Assembly (NCBI GenBank): GCA_005223375.1 | Contig: RXOD01006540.1 | Span: forward strand, 1 to 10,033 | Reading direction: 5' to 3' | Length of the DNA stretch: 10,033 bases | From: Amoebophrya sp. AT5.2 | Taxonomy: Eukaryota > Sar > Dinophyceae > Syndiniales > Amoebophryaceae | Shown here: positions 1 to 7,071 of the stretch, one piece after another | Numbering within the stretch: the first letter of the stretch is position 1 | Layout of the letters: the number at the start of each line of letters is the position of its first letter | Position numbers and translations under genes: made by a program | The notes under the pieces: model-generated | Seen by the model: the letters and a program-made list of their open reading frames with translations, nothing else | Told to the model about the DNA's origin: nothing | Database searches by the model: none

Positions 1-2321
1 GACCCCGTCACCGCTTCCGACGGCGGCACAGACGAGTAGTAGTCCTCGCTGTCCCCACTAAAATCCCGGTTTGGGATCTCGGTGGTCTCGCAGAACGAGC
101 GCAGAAACACCTTCACGACCTCGCCGTACCCCAACTCGCACGCCCGCGTGAACGGCAGCCGCGACACGGCGCGCGGCAGCGCGTCCTCCATCAGCCTGAT
201 GTCGGAGGCGAGGAGGCACGCCACCAGCGCCGCCTTGTTGTTCTCGACCGCGACGTGCAGCACCGTGTAGCCGTCCAGGTTCCGGTCCCGCAGCGTGCTT
301 TTCACCGCGACCGGCGGGTGCGCCGCGACGCCGAAGCTCGCCACCAGGAGCCTAAACGTGTCCACCACGTCGGGCTCCGCCACCGCGCAGACGCTCGCGA
401 CCTTGGTCTCCGACTCCGACTCCGTGCCGCCGGTGACCGTCAGCCTTGGCCGCAGCGCCCCCCGCATCGGCCCGCGGCAGCAGTGGAACTTCGCGTCCTC
501 ACCGTGCAAATCCTTCCGCAGTGGATCCGCCTTCGCGTCCATCAGCACCTGCACCGACTCTTTGTCCGCGTTGAACGCCGCCCACATGAGCGGTGTCCAC
601 TTGCTGAAGTTGTGCTCGGCCACGTACTCGGGGTAGGCCTTCAGCTCCAGAAACGGGCGGACCGGGTGCCGCGTTTCCGCCGCGTGGTACAGGCCCTTGT
701 TGCACGCAAACAACTGCTCCAGCACCTTCTGGTTGTCGCCCATCTGCGCCGCGTAGTCCGCCGCCGTCTTGCCGACCTGGTCCCGCAGGTATACAGAAGC
801 TCCTTTCATGATAAGCATCTGCATCAGGTCGATCTTCCTGTTCAGCGCCGCCCAGACTAACGCGGTCCACCCGTCGTCGTCCATGGCGTCCAGCTGCGCA
901 CCCTTTTCCAAGCACTCGCGCACCGTCTCCGTCTCTCGGTTTTTCGCCGCCTCGAGCATCTCCAGGTTCAGAGCGTGCACCTCGCGCACGACGATCAGCT
1001 GGTTCTGGTGGTCCTTCGCGGCCTCGACCGCCGTGCGCCCGAAGTTGTCCTTTTGGTTCAGCGACGCGGCGTTGCAGATGAGCAGTTTGCAGGTCTCGAC
1101 GTGGCCGTGGATGGTGGCCCAGTGGATCGCGGACCGCCCGTCCTTGTCCGCGGCGTCCACGAGCTGTTTCGAGCACGCGGCGGCCAGCACGTCGATCGTG
1201 CTCGTGTTCCCGTGGATGCTGCCCGCGATAAGCGGCGTGAACAGGTTGAAATCGCGACTCCCCGGACTCGCGCGGGACGAGAGCAGCAGCTGCGTCACCT
1301 CCTTGCTGTTGGCCCGCGCGGCAACGTGCAGCGGCTTCTGCAAGTCGCGCTCGGGCCGCTCGAGGAGCGCCGCCCACAAAGTCCCCGCGATTGCATTCAG
1401 CTCCATGTCGGCCGAGTTCACGCTCGAAGCGTTCGACGCGTGGCTGCTGCTGCGACGCTCGCCACTGCCTGCCGGCAGCCGGATCTTCGTCGCCGTCTCC
1501 TTCAAGAGATGAAACACCGCGGCAGAATTCCCGTCCGCCGCGAAGTGAAGGATGGTCCAGCCGAACACGTCCGTTTGCGCCCAGCTCTGGCTGTTCACGT
1601 ACTCCAAGTGCGAGGCGGCGACCGCTTTCCGCATGTAGTCCCAGTTCTCCAGTTTCTTGAAGTGGATGTCGCCCGGGCTCTCGGGATCCACGGCGATGGC
1701 CGTGGACTGGTCGAAAACCGGGTACACTGCGCCGGGAACGGGGATTCCGCCGACCGTGCCCTGTTCCGCCGGCCGCAGGTTGCTCGAGCTGCTGTTGCTG
1801 GACGTCCCGCGCTGTATGGTTCCGCTCGCGGGGGGATCGACGTCTGGGTCGTCATGGCGCCCGAACAACTGTGTCGCACTTCCGACCGACTTGCCGCTCG
1901 GCGAACTGCCGAAGCCCTTCGCGCCGCTCTTTGCCTTGGGCGACCGGCCGCCGGCGCTCCCTGCCGCGCTCGACCCGGGTCTGGAGCCCGTCCGCCCGGT
2001 GCCACCACCGCTGTCCAGCGAGGATGCGCTCGCTTGACGGTCTGGCGCTGGCGTGGTCGCCGCGCGGCGCAAAGCTGCTTCGCCGTCCGCGCGTGGTCCC
2101 GACGTGGAAGATTCGCTGCCCCCGACCTGCAGGTTGGCGCTCGTGTGCGCCTTCACCGGACTGGGCGGTCTGATTCCCTTCGCCGACCCGCTCGCCAAGT
2201 CGGAACTCTTGCCGCGCGAGGAAGCGCCGCTGCGGCCGGCGTCCGAACCCGAAGCCACAGGGTCCCGCGGAGGGTAGCCCTCGAGCCCGAATTCCCGGTC
2301 CACGTTGGACTTGGACTCCAT
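1..2321 (-). CDS. Ankyrin-repeat protein, C-terminus cut off by window edge
   Basis: An uninterrupted minus-strand frame of 773 codons runs from ATG 2321-2319 off the left edge. It is the first ATG after an in-frame TGA at 2369-2367. Residues 1 to about 200 are a Ser/Gly/Pro/Ala-rich, probably disordered leader. From about residue 250 to the edge come roughly nine ankyrin repeats, shown by motifs such as GWTILHFAA (H259), KPLHVAARAN (H332), FTPLIAGSIHGN, GRSAIHWATIHGHVETCKLL (H400), GWTALVWAAL (W490), WTPLMWAAFN (M579) and GYTVLHVAVENN (H689). Ser/Gly linkers separate some repeats (about 285-315 and 620-650). Ankyrin stacks bind protein partners; no catalytic domain is visible, but one could lie in the missing C-terminus. 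There is no signal peptide or membrane segment. Codons strongly prefer G or C at the third position. Partner and cellular role cannot be named. The coding call is secure and the function open. Confidence 0.93.
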   Translation of the reverse strand, partial: MESKSNVDREFGLEGYPPRDPVASGSDAGRSGASSRGKSSDLASGSAKGIRPPSPVKAHTSANLQVGGSESSTSGPRADGEAALRRAATTPAPDRQASASSLDSGGGTGRTGSRPGSSAAGSAGGRSPKAKSGAKGFGSSPSGKSVGSATQLFGRHDDPDVDPPASGTIQRGTSSNSSSSNLRPAEQGTVGGIPVPGAVYPVFDQSTAIAVDPESPGDIHFKKLENWDYMRKAVAASHLEYVNSQSWAQTDVFGWTILHFAADGNSAAVFHLLKETATKIRLPAGSGERRSSSHASNASSVNSADMELNAIAGTLWAALLERPERDLQKPLHVAARANSKEVTQLLLSSRASPGSRDFNLFTPLIAGSIHGNTSTIDVLAAACSKQLVDAADKDGRSAIHWATIHGHVETCKLLICNAASLNQKDNFGRTAVEAAKDHQNQLIVVREVHALNLEMLEAAKNRETETVRECLEKGAQLDAMDDDGWTALVWAALNRKIDLMQMLIMKGASVYLRDQVGKTAADYAAQMGDNQKVLEQLFACNKGLYHAAETRHPVRPFLELKAYPEYVAEHNFSKWTPLMWAAFNADKESVQVLMDAKADPLRKDLHGEDAKFHCCRGPMRGALRPRLTVTGGTESESETKVASVCAVAEPDVVDTFRLLVASFGVAAHPPVAVKSTLRDRNLDGYTVLHVAVENNKAALVACLLASDIRLMEDALPRAVSRLPFTRACELGYGEVVKVFLRSFCETTEIPNRDFSGDSEDYYSSVPPSEAVTG

Positions 2322-2421
2322 TGCGGGCCTAGCGTATAAGTACTTAACGAAGCAAGTGAAGAATGATCAAAGGCGCTTCTACATCTACTTTCAACTCAAC
2401 ATCGAACTGCGTAGGAGCGCG

Positions 2422-2445
2422 CTAAGCAAAGTTGAGAAGTTAGTA
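2422..2445 (-). promoter_or_regulatory. Splice branch point plus 3' acceptor upstream of the ankyrin gene
   Basis: On the minus strand a perfect TACTAAC box (2445-2439) is followed by a pyrimidine-rich stretch and TTAG, with the AG at 2423-2422, about 17 bases beyond the likely branch adenine at 2440. The new exon would start at 2421, 100 bases before the ATG at 2321. This is the standard spliceosomal acceptor layout. I see no strong GTRAGT donor on this strand between here and the TMEM65-like stop. It may therefore be a trans-splicing (spliced-leader) acceptor, or its donor may be weak. The signal is seen directly; its use is inferred. Confidence 0.5.
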
Positions 2446-2936
2446 CCCCAGCCAAACAAACAATCACAGTGAATACTGCAGCAGTCTAAATGCGTCGTTA
2501 ACCTCCATCGCGCCAATTTGATTTTCAAGATTGTGTTATGCTTATGGCACGTTCCTCCCGATTTTTCCGTCTTGTCGTCCGCCAACAAGATGCACAAAGG
2601 GCCGTCATCCGGTCCGCCGTCTGCTGCTCGTCGCTTTGTGCTGCGTTGAGACGATCGGCTCCGGGATAGATCTTCTTCGGAAATTCTGATTGGAAATACT
2701 GGTTTTTTCCACGCCGTCCGTAGTTCGTTAATTGTGGAGCAGCGGGCGATCCGCTGGCATGCATTTCCCGCGTATCAAATTGAAAAAATGCTTCAAAGAT
2801 TAAGTTCTTAGCGTCGGGTAGCCGTCACTACACACTGTCGCCTGGGAAAAGAAAACTCGTTCGAAATCATGGAACATCAAGCTCCTCTATTCTATTTTCA
2901 AGAGTTCGCGAAGTCCTCCGCTTAGGCGGCAAGAAA

Positions 2937-2966
2937 TGCATATTTATGCAATTGCATTTGCAAATG
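2937..2966. repeat. Cluster of overlapping perfect palindromes
   Basis: Three inverted repeats are packed into 30 AT-rich bases that start about 22 bases past the TMEM65-like stop: TGCAT-ATTT-ATGCA (2937-2950), the perfect palindrome TGCAATTGCA (2947-2956), and the perfect palindrome CATTTGCAAATG (2955-2966). In the transcript this would be a 3' UTR element able to form alternative hairpins. It could be a 3'-end or stability signal or a protein-binding site. The role is not established. Confidence 0.6.
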
Positions 2967-2988
2967 TCTCTCCCTACTAGCTCCCGCT

Positions 2989-3792
2989 TCACACTTTTGT
3001 ACCCCCGGAATCGACCGCTGCTCCCCCGTCGTCCTGCTGCCCGTCCCGTCCTTTCCCGAAGATCAACGGGAACATCCCCAGCACGCAGCCCGTGAAAATC
3101 CCGCTCGCCATCGCCACTGTTTTCAGGCGCTGCACCGAGTGCAGTTTCATCTGTTGGCTGGTCAACCTGTGGTCCTCGACTTTCAGCCCCGCCAAGTACT
3201 CCACCGTGCCGCCCAGCCAGATCCCGGCGACGTCCCCAACGATGTTCCCCAGGGCCGCCGCCGCCATGGTCGAAATCCCGAGCCACACCCCCAGATACGT
3301 GTCCAGGAACTCGCCGCAGACGAGCATGATGGTGTTATCCAAAAACCCGAAAGCCATGAAGGGCAGAAAGTTGGCGGCAAAATAAAGCCGCAACTGCAGG
3401 GGGTGCGGGGGCTCGGGGGCCGTACTGTACCGGGCGGGTGCAGACCGTTGGCGACCATCGTCGTGCGCAAGGAGTTGGTCCTCGATGGCACGCCAGGCTG
3501 CAGCGTTGTCTCGCCGGAGTTCCTCGAATCGTGCCACGTCGAGCTGTTGCAGTACTCTCACCACATTCTTCTCGTGCTGGTTTGCATTTGATTCTGCGCT
3601 GAAAAAGCGTTTTGTCCTTGCTGTCTCCGGATGAAGGAGAAGGCGACAGCAAACAGCGTCACGCGCACGCCGCACAATGCCGCGGTAGTCCAGCCGCGTC
3701 CGCCGGATACCAAGCGGGACCAGCATGGTTGCGTATCTAACTTGGGCAGCTCGCCCACGGAAAATGCATTTTGCTGTTGCTTCTGCTTGCAT
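2989..3792 (-). CDS. TMEM65-family mitochondrial inner-membrane protein
   Basis: This 267-residue ORF starts at ATG 3792-3790, with an in-frame TAG two codons upstream, and ends at TGA 2991-2989. The C-terminal half is a clear TMEM65 domain: FMAFGFLDNTIMLVCG (145-160), then GISTMAAAALGNIVGDVAGI (172-191), then GCVLGMFPLIFGK (235-247). It contains about three hydrophobic segments (137-160, 166-195, 228-246). Residues 1-70 are rich in Arg with few acidic residues, and KRFFSAES (61-68) resembles a presequence cleavage site, so mitochondrial import is likely. Met23 is a possible alternative start. The animal homologue TMEM65 sits in the mitochondrial inner membrane and has been linked to sodium-calcium exchange; that role is inferred here. 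A charged linker (about 72-128) replaces the animal N-terminus. No intron is needed. The family call is firm, the transport role moderate. Confidence 0.92.
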   Translation of the reverse strand: MQAEATAKCIFRGRAAQVRYATMLVPLGIRRTRLDYRGIVRRARDAVCCRLLLHPETARTKRFFSAESNANQHEKNVVRVLQQLDVARFEELRRDNAAAWRAIEDQLLAHDDGRQRSAPARYSTAPEPPHPLQLRLYFAANFLPFMAFGFLDNTIMLVCGEFLDTYLGVWLGISTMAAAALGNIVGDVAGIWLGGTVEYLAGLKVEDHRLTSQQMKLHSVQRLKTVAMASGIFTGCVLGMFPLIFGKGRDGQQDDGGAAVDSGGTKV

Positions 3793-3890
3793 GCGCTACT
3801 TCAAATAGGTACTAAGTAGTTCAAGAACTCCCTGTTCCTACGCAGAAAGCAAATGCCCTTCGCTTCGCTTGGGCGACGTCGACGAAAGTG

Positions 3891-3898
3891 TATTTATA
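3891..3898 (-). promoter_or_regulatory. TATA box upstream of the TMEM65-like gene
   Basis: TATAAATA on the minus strand lies about 100 bases before the ATG at 3792, in a GC-rich context (CCGCTATAAATACAC). It would place a transcription start near 3865-3870, leaving a leader of about 75 bases. The ten-base element CACTTTCGTC follows at once (3890-3881). No equally good TATA box is visible upstream of the other three genes. Typical dinoflagellate promoters lack TATA boxes, so if this one works it bears on lineage. It could also be a chance match. Confidence 0.45.
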
Positions 3899-4430
3899 GC
3901 GGTTGCCCGAAACTCAATGCTATCTTAGTCTTTCATCGAGGCTCTCGGTTGTTCTCTCTTCGCCAGCACGCTCGGCACTCTACAAACGATGCCAAAACAC
4001 CACGCGTCTAGTTCTTGTACCCAGTTGTTTGGGGCAGCGTTGGCTGTGTAAGTACTTTTGTGATCGTCGTTGCGCGACAAACTGTTTTTTTACACTCGTT
4101 CTTTTGGTGCGTACTGCGTGAAAACACCGTCCTCACAATTGTAGCGAACTGTGCTTGTGCGCACCAGCAAAGTCTCTACGTAGAAAGTGCGCAAAATCCT
4201 TTTAGTACACTCTACCAAACAGCATCAAATGTTCGCGAGTGAGCCTTGCGGCCACACGACGCCTTTGTCTGCACTCCCGTAAGTGTCTGCGCGGTTTTTT
4301 CGCAACGTCACACCACTGCCTTTAGCTGCGCTTCGCCCGTATCATAGAGCTGCTCCTCACTGTCTGCGCCTGTTGACGATGGAAAAAATCACGTGCGCAT
4401 CCCATTCCTCAAGTCAGAGCGGTTCTATCT

Positions 4431-4446
4431 AAGTAGTGAGTCTACT
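4431..4446. repeat. Short inverted-repeat motif in TerC-like 3' flank
   Basis: The sixteen bases AAGTAGTGAGTCTACT form a five-pair stem (AGTAG/CTACT) with a five-base loop, about 77 bases past the TerC-like stop. The same motif with one loop change (AAGTAGTAAGTCTACT) is at 6904-6919, past the PPR-SMR stop. Both sit in the 3' flank of the upstream gene of a pair. Confidence 0.5.
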
Positions 4447-4522
4447 CAACCCCCAAGTCAGTGGTAAAGAAAAACCAATCATAACCGTTACAAGCCGGAG
4501 GAATAGTACATGATCAGCTCTT

Positions 4523-6396
4523 TCAAATACCCCCGTCGTTGGCGAACTGTGCGTCCTCGAAGGTGCCTTCTACCTTTTGGCTACCCGGCGCGGAGCGCAT
4601 TTTGTCTAGCAGCCAGCTGCCCGCGATCGACAAAACGAAGGTCAGCAGCAGCACGCACGCCGTCACTCCGTCTGGGATGTATATCCACTTTTGTAGCATC
4701 AGTTTGCCCCCCGTGAACACGAGGACAAAGCCCACGCCGTACTTAAGCAGCGAGAACAGCGCGATCAGCTCCGACACCATGAAGAACGTAGCCCGCAGGC
4801 CCAAGGTGGCGAACGCGCAGGCCGTGTACGCGAGATAGATATCGGGAATTTGTGCTATTATCGCCGAGGCCGAGTCGATGGCGAACACAACGTCAGTCGC
4901 CGCGAGACAACACGCGACGAGAAAACTCATCGTGCAACGGGTCTCTAACTGTTGTAGTAGTTTCTTGTTGTGAATTCAGATTTGCGCCTTTTGATTAGGA
5001 CACCACGACCACCAAGAGTTTATTTCTGAAAAACTTTCAAATTCAAACGCTCACGTTTCGCAAGTTACAGTACCTCGTCCGCCGCCATCACTCTGTTGGC
5101 TTTTGTTGGGGACGCGCGATAGGGGAATCTGCGGACGAGTGACCTGTGCTTCTTCGGTATGTCCGAGTCGATGGTACTGTCGCCGACGTCGTCTTCTCCC
5201 CCTCCCCCGCTTCGATACGCAGACTCCCCCGTGCCGCTTACTCCTATCGCCACGTCATTCGGAGATGAGGAGTGCAGAGCACTTGCTCCTACCATCACCG
5301 GCTCATGCGGGGCGCCGTACACAACAGAACTTGCGCCCTTCGGCCGCGAGGAGCTGCTACTCGACGCCGTCGTACTTGCGGAGGCCGTTCCACTGGTACT
5401 GGCTGCTCCCCCCGGTGGGCTCTCCGGACTGCTGCCGGAGGCCAACGTCAGAGACGCCGCCTCCCTCGCGCTGTACGAGGACGAGGAGGGGCTCTCGACA
5501 TCGTCTCCCATCGCCCTCAGCTCGACTTCTGAGTTTTTCATTTTTCCCGGATGCCCTGCACTTGCGGCCGCTGACCCACCGCCCGCGCTGGAACATCGGC
5601 TGTCCCTGTGCACGTTTTCTCCCGACGCGCCCGAGGCGCCCGTGTCGCAGGTGTCGTAGGTGCCGTTTTTTGGCACCTGCACGAAGAACCGCCCGTCCGC
5701 GTCGTAGTAGCTGACGAGCGGCACTCTTTTCGCGAGCCACTGGATGACCCGGCCCTGCGTGGGGTCCTCGTCGTCGTCGTCGTCCGTCACCGCGACCTTG
5801 ACGCCCGTGTAAATCAGAAACGCTCCGAGCAGCAGGTACACAAACCCGATGCTGTGGTACAGGTACTCGCCGACCACGAACAGCAGCAGCCGAAGGACGA
5901 TCACGCCGATGATCCCCACGAACAGCGGCTTCTGCTGCAGGTAGTCGGGGCACTTGTACATCTCGAAGATCACCCGGTACACGAAAAGGTTGTCCACCGA
6001 CAGCATCCACTCGAGAAGATAGCCCGTGCTCCACTGGAAGCCGGACGCCACGCCCCGCGTCACCGCGATGAAGCCCCAAAACCCCACGGCGCAGAGGAAA
6101 TAAAACATAACGTACAGAGCCGACTGCCGCAACGTCAACCGGGTCACGCCGCGGAGGAGGCAGACGGAATCGAACACCATCAGCAGGACGAAGGCGGCGA
6201 TGAAGAAAAACCACTCGAAGAGGCCGCCGATCGCGATCTCGTCCGGGGCAACCGCGGTGGCGGCGAGCGCGCCGGAGAGGGGGGCGCTGCGGCTGCTCTC
6301 CCTTTCTATGAACGCGTGCGCGGAGATACTGGCGTCGTTGGACGGATCGCCGGGGCGGGACACCTGGTGCCCCTCGAATATCTTCTGCGATTGCAT
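4523..6396 (-). CDS. TerC-family integral membrane protein, two exons
   Basis: Exon 1 is 6396-5074 (441 codons) and exon 2 is 4948-4523 (141 codons plus TGA), giving 582 residues after phase-0 splicing. The ATG at 6396 has TAA two codons upstream. Exon 1 gives the first half of TerC: TM segments at about 58-80, 92-113, 126-146 and 157-200, the metal-site motif EWMLSVDN (129-136), then DEDP and GRFFV (235-239). Residues 249-441 are a Ser/Gly/Ala-rich insertion absent from ordinary TerC. Exon 2 gives the second half: TDVVFAIDSASAI (459-471), LGLRATFF, LLKYGVGFVLVFTGGKLML and a last TM segment. Bacterial TerC/Alx proteins export manganese and help load metal onto exported enzymes; plant plastid TerC is needed for thylakoid assembly. 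The substrate and membrane here are unknown. The usual Glu before the second TD motif is Ala. No clear targeting peptide precedes TM1. Confidence 0.92.
4949..5073 (-). other. Spliceosomal intron in the TerC-like gene
   Basis: On the minus strand the donor is GAG|GTACTG (G at 5073) and the acceptor is CTACAACAG|TTAGAG (AG at 4950-4949), giving a 125-base phase-0 intron. Unspliced reading hits TAA three codons past the donor. Splicing joins ...AADE to LETRCTMSFLV..., which restores the TerC segment usually reading like TPLFLVL before the second metal motif. A possible branch box CTAAT lies about 45 bases before the acceptor, and the run ACTACTACAACAG is only weakly pyrimidine-rich. The next AG (TTAG) would shift frame into a stop. 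Confidence 0.85.
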
Positions 6397-6479
6397 CTTT
6401 TAACAGCGCGAATTCAACAAGACGAAAGTGCGCCTCAGTATTCAATCAAGAAATGTGCTGTTGCATGTAACGCGACCTA

Positions 6480-6493
6480 AGCGCGCGCGCGCG
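6480..6493. repeat. Alternating GC tract in TerC-like 5' flank
   Basis: About 13 bases of strictly alternating G and C (6481-6493) sit about 85-97 bases before the TerC-like ATG. Alternating CG runs can adopt Z-DNA under negative supercoiling and are found near promoters in many eukaryotes. Function here is inferred only from position. Confidence 0.5.
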
Positions 6494-6876
6494 GCTATGG
6501 TGGCAACGAGTCGATCCCAGCAAGATTTTCATAAGCGTATTTCTTCAGTGAGCCGACACGCAAACTCAAACTCAAGGCGGCAACAGCATGCGTCTACGAC
6601 GTTGGTTCTCATGCGAGTGAAAAAGGCTGAGGCTTTCGTTTTCTACATCCAGCACCATCGAACGAGGGATCGGCTCTTGACAAACTCCAGCATTGCCACG
6701 TCGACGTCTCGTCTACGGTACTATCTCAGCTGCTCTCAAAGTCCTGAAACAAAAAGGATCTGTATTCAAGAGAGCAGGCGCATGCGCCTTCATCGGCAAC
6801 TTGTTCGAGGCGGACAACTACAACTTGTCGGCCGGCTTCTGCGTTCTGTATGTTGAAAGTGGGTGTATATCCTTTC

Positions 6877-6932
6877 ACTGCATGTGCGAAGAGCAAGAAG
6901 GACAAGTAGTAAGTCTACTGCATGTCCGAAGA
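6877..6932. repeat. 16-base direct repeat, 40-base period, around a hairpin motif
   Basis: ACTGCATGTGCGAAGA (6877-6892) recurs as ACTGCATGTCCGAAGA (6917-6932), 15 of 16 bases identical at a spacing of 40. The segment between the copies includes the AAGTAGTAAGTCTACT motif at 6904-6919. It lies 140-195 bases past the PPR-SMR stop, probably in its 3' UTR or terminator zone. Confidence 0.55.
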
Positions 6933-7071
6933 ACTACAGGTTCATTTTGTTGTAGTGACGCGAGAGAGTGACGTCCTCGATTCCCTAAATGTGTGACCGC
7001 ACAAAGGCGCATGGATGCTTCCGTTCCTGTCCGAGTCCGGAAAGTAAGTAAAGCACTACTAGTACCCGTCC

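Larger units (their letters stand above)
2322..2988. other. Intergenic spacer between TMEM65-like and ankyrin genes
   Basis: This 667-base stretch holds the 3' flank of the TMEM65-like gene and the 5' flank of the ankyrin gene. It is less GC-rich than the flanking genes. It contains a palindrome cluster near the TMEM65-like stop and a branch-point/acceptor candidate about 100 bases before the ankyrin ATG, both listed separately. A short hairpin, CCGC-TTAG-GCGG, lies at 2920-2931. The longest minus-strand ORF here (2764-2525, 79 codons) resembles no family I recognise and is not called as a gene. I see no tRNA or other RNA gene. Confidence 0.7.
3793..4522. other. Intergenic spacer between TerC-like and TMEM65-like genes
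   Basis: These 730 bases separate the TerC-like stop from the TMEM65-like ATG and hold no ORF that I can support. The part next to TMEM65-like carries a TATA box and a ten-base element shared with the TerC-like 5' flank. The part next to the TerC-like stop carries a short inverted-repeat motif that recurs past the PPR gene. A pyrimidine-rich AG acceptor-like site lies at 3853-3838 (minus). I see no tRNA-like cloverleaf or B-box. Confidence 0.7.
6397..7071. other. Intergenic spacer between PPR-SMR and TerC-like genes
   Basis: These 675 bases hold the 3' flank of the PPR-SMR gene and the promoter region of the TerC-like gene. Visible items are an alternating GC tract, the ten-base element CACTTTCGTC at 6430-6421 (minus), a direct repeat around 6877-6932 and the inverted-repeat motif at 6904-6919. 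Two plus-strand ORFs (6428-6856 and 6693-6971) have no recognisable domain. I do not call a gene or RNA here. Confidence 0.65.

Noticed and set aside
241..263. Similarity of GCAGCACCGTGTAGCC to the CAGCACAACCGTGT repeat
   Set aside because: The match is short and gapped, and the site codes the conserved ankyrin motif YTVLH, so shared codons for similar residues explain it.
499..1377. Minus-strand ORF of 292 codons inside the ankyrin gene
   Set aside because: It is an overlapping frame of the ankyrin gene and gives an Arg/Gly-rich sequence without ankyrin motifs.
975..2339. Plus-strand ORF of 454 codons opposite the ankyrin gene
   Set aside because: The minus strand carries clear ankyrin repeats. 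High G/C at third codon positions makes TTA, CTA and TCA rare, which removes stops from the opposite strand. The plus translation is Arg/Ala/Val-rich without domains. The ORFs at 255-860 and 769-1512 are explained the same way.
4523..4930. Independent small membrane protein starting at ATG 4930
   Set aside because: It begins in the middle of the TerC fold, and splicing 5073 to 4949 extends it in frame into the upstream half, so it is exon 2 rather than a separate gene.
5357..6445. Minus-strand ORF of 362 codons overlapping TerC exon 1
   Set aside because: Wrong frame: the overlapping frame holds all TerC membrane segments and motifs, while this one is Arg-rich and lacks hydrophobic segments.
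6693..6971. Plus-strand ORF of 92 codons in the spacer, and the overlapping one at 6428-6856
   Set aside because: The first has a plausible amino-acid mix, but there is no known domain, no promoter evidence, and it would break the one-way gene order. Expression data would be needed to call it.
2841..7071. tRNA, rRNA, CRISPR or bacterial operon signals in the spacers
   Set aside because: I looked for a cloverleaf with a TTCRA box, conserved rRNA segments, regular spaced repeats and Shine-Dalgarno sites and found none that hold up.
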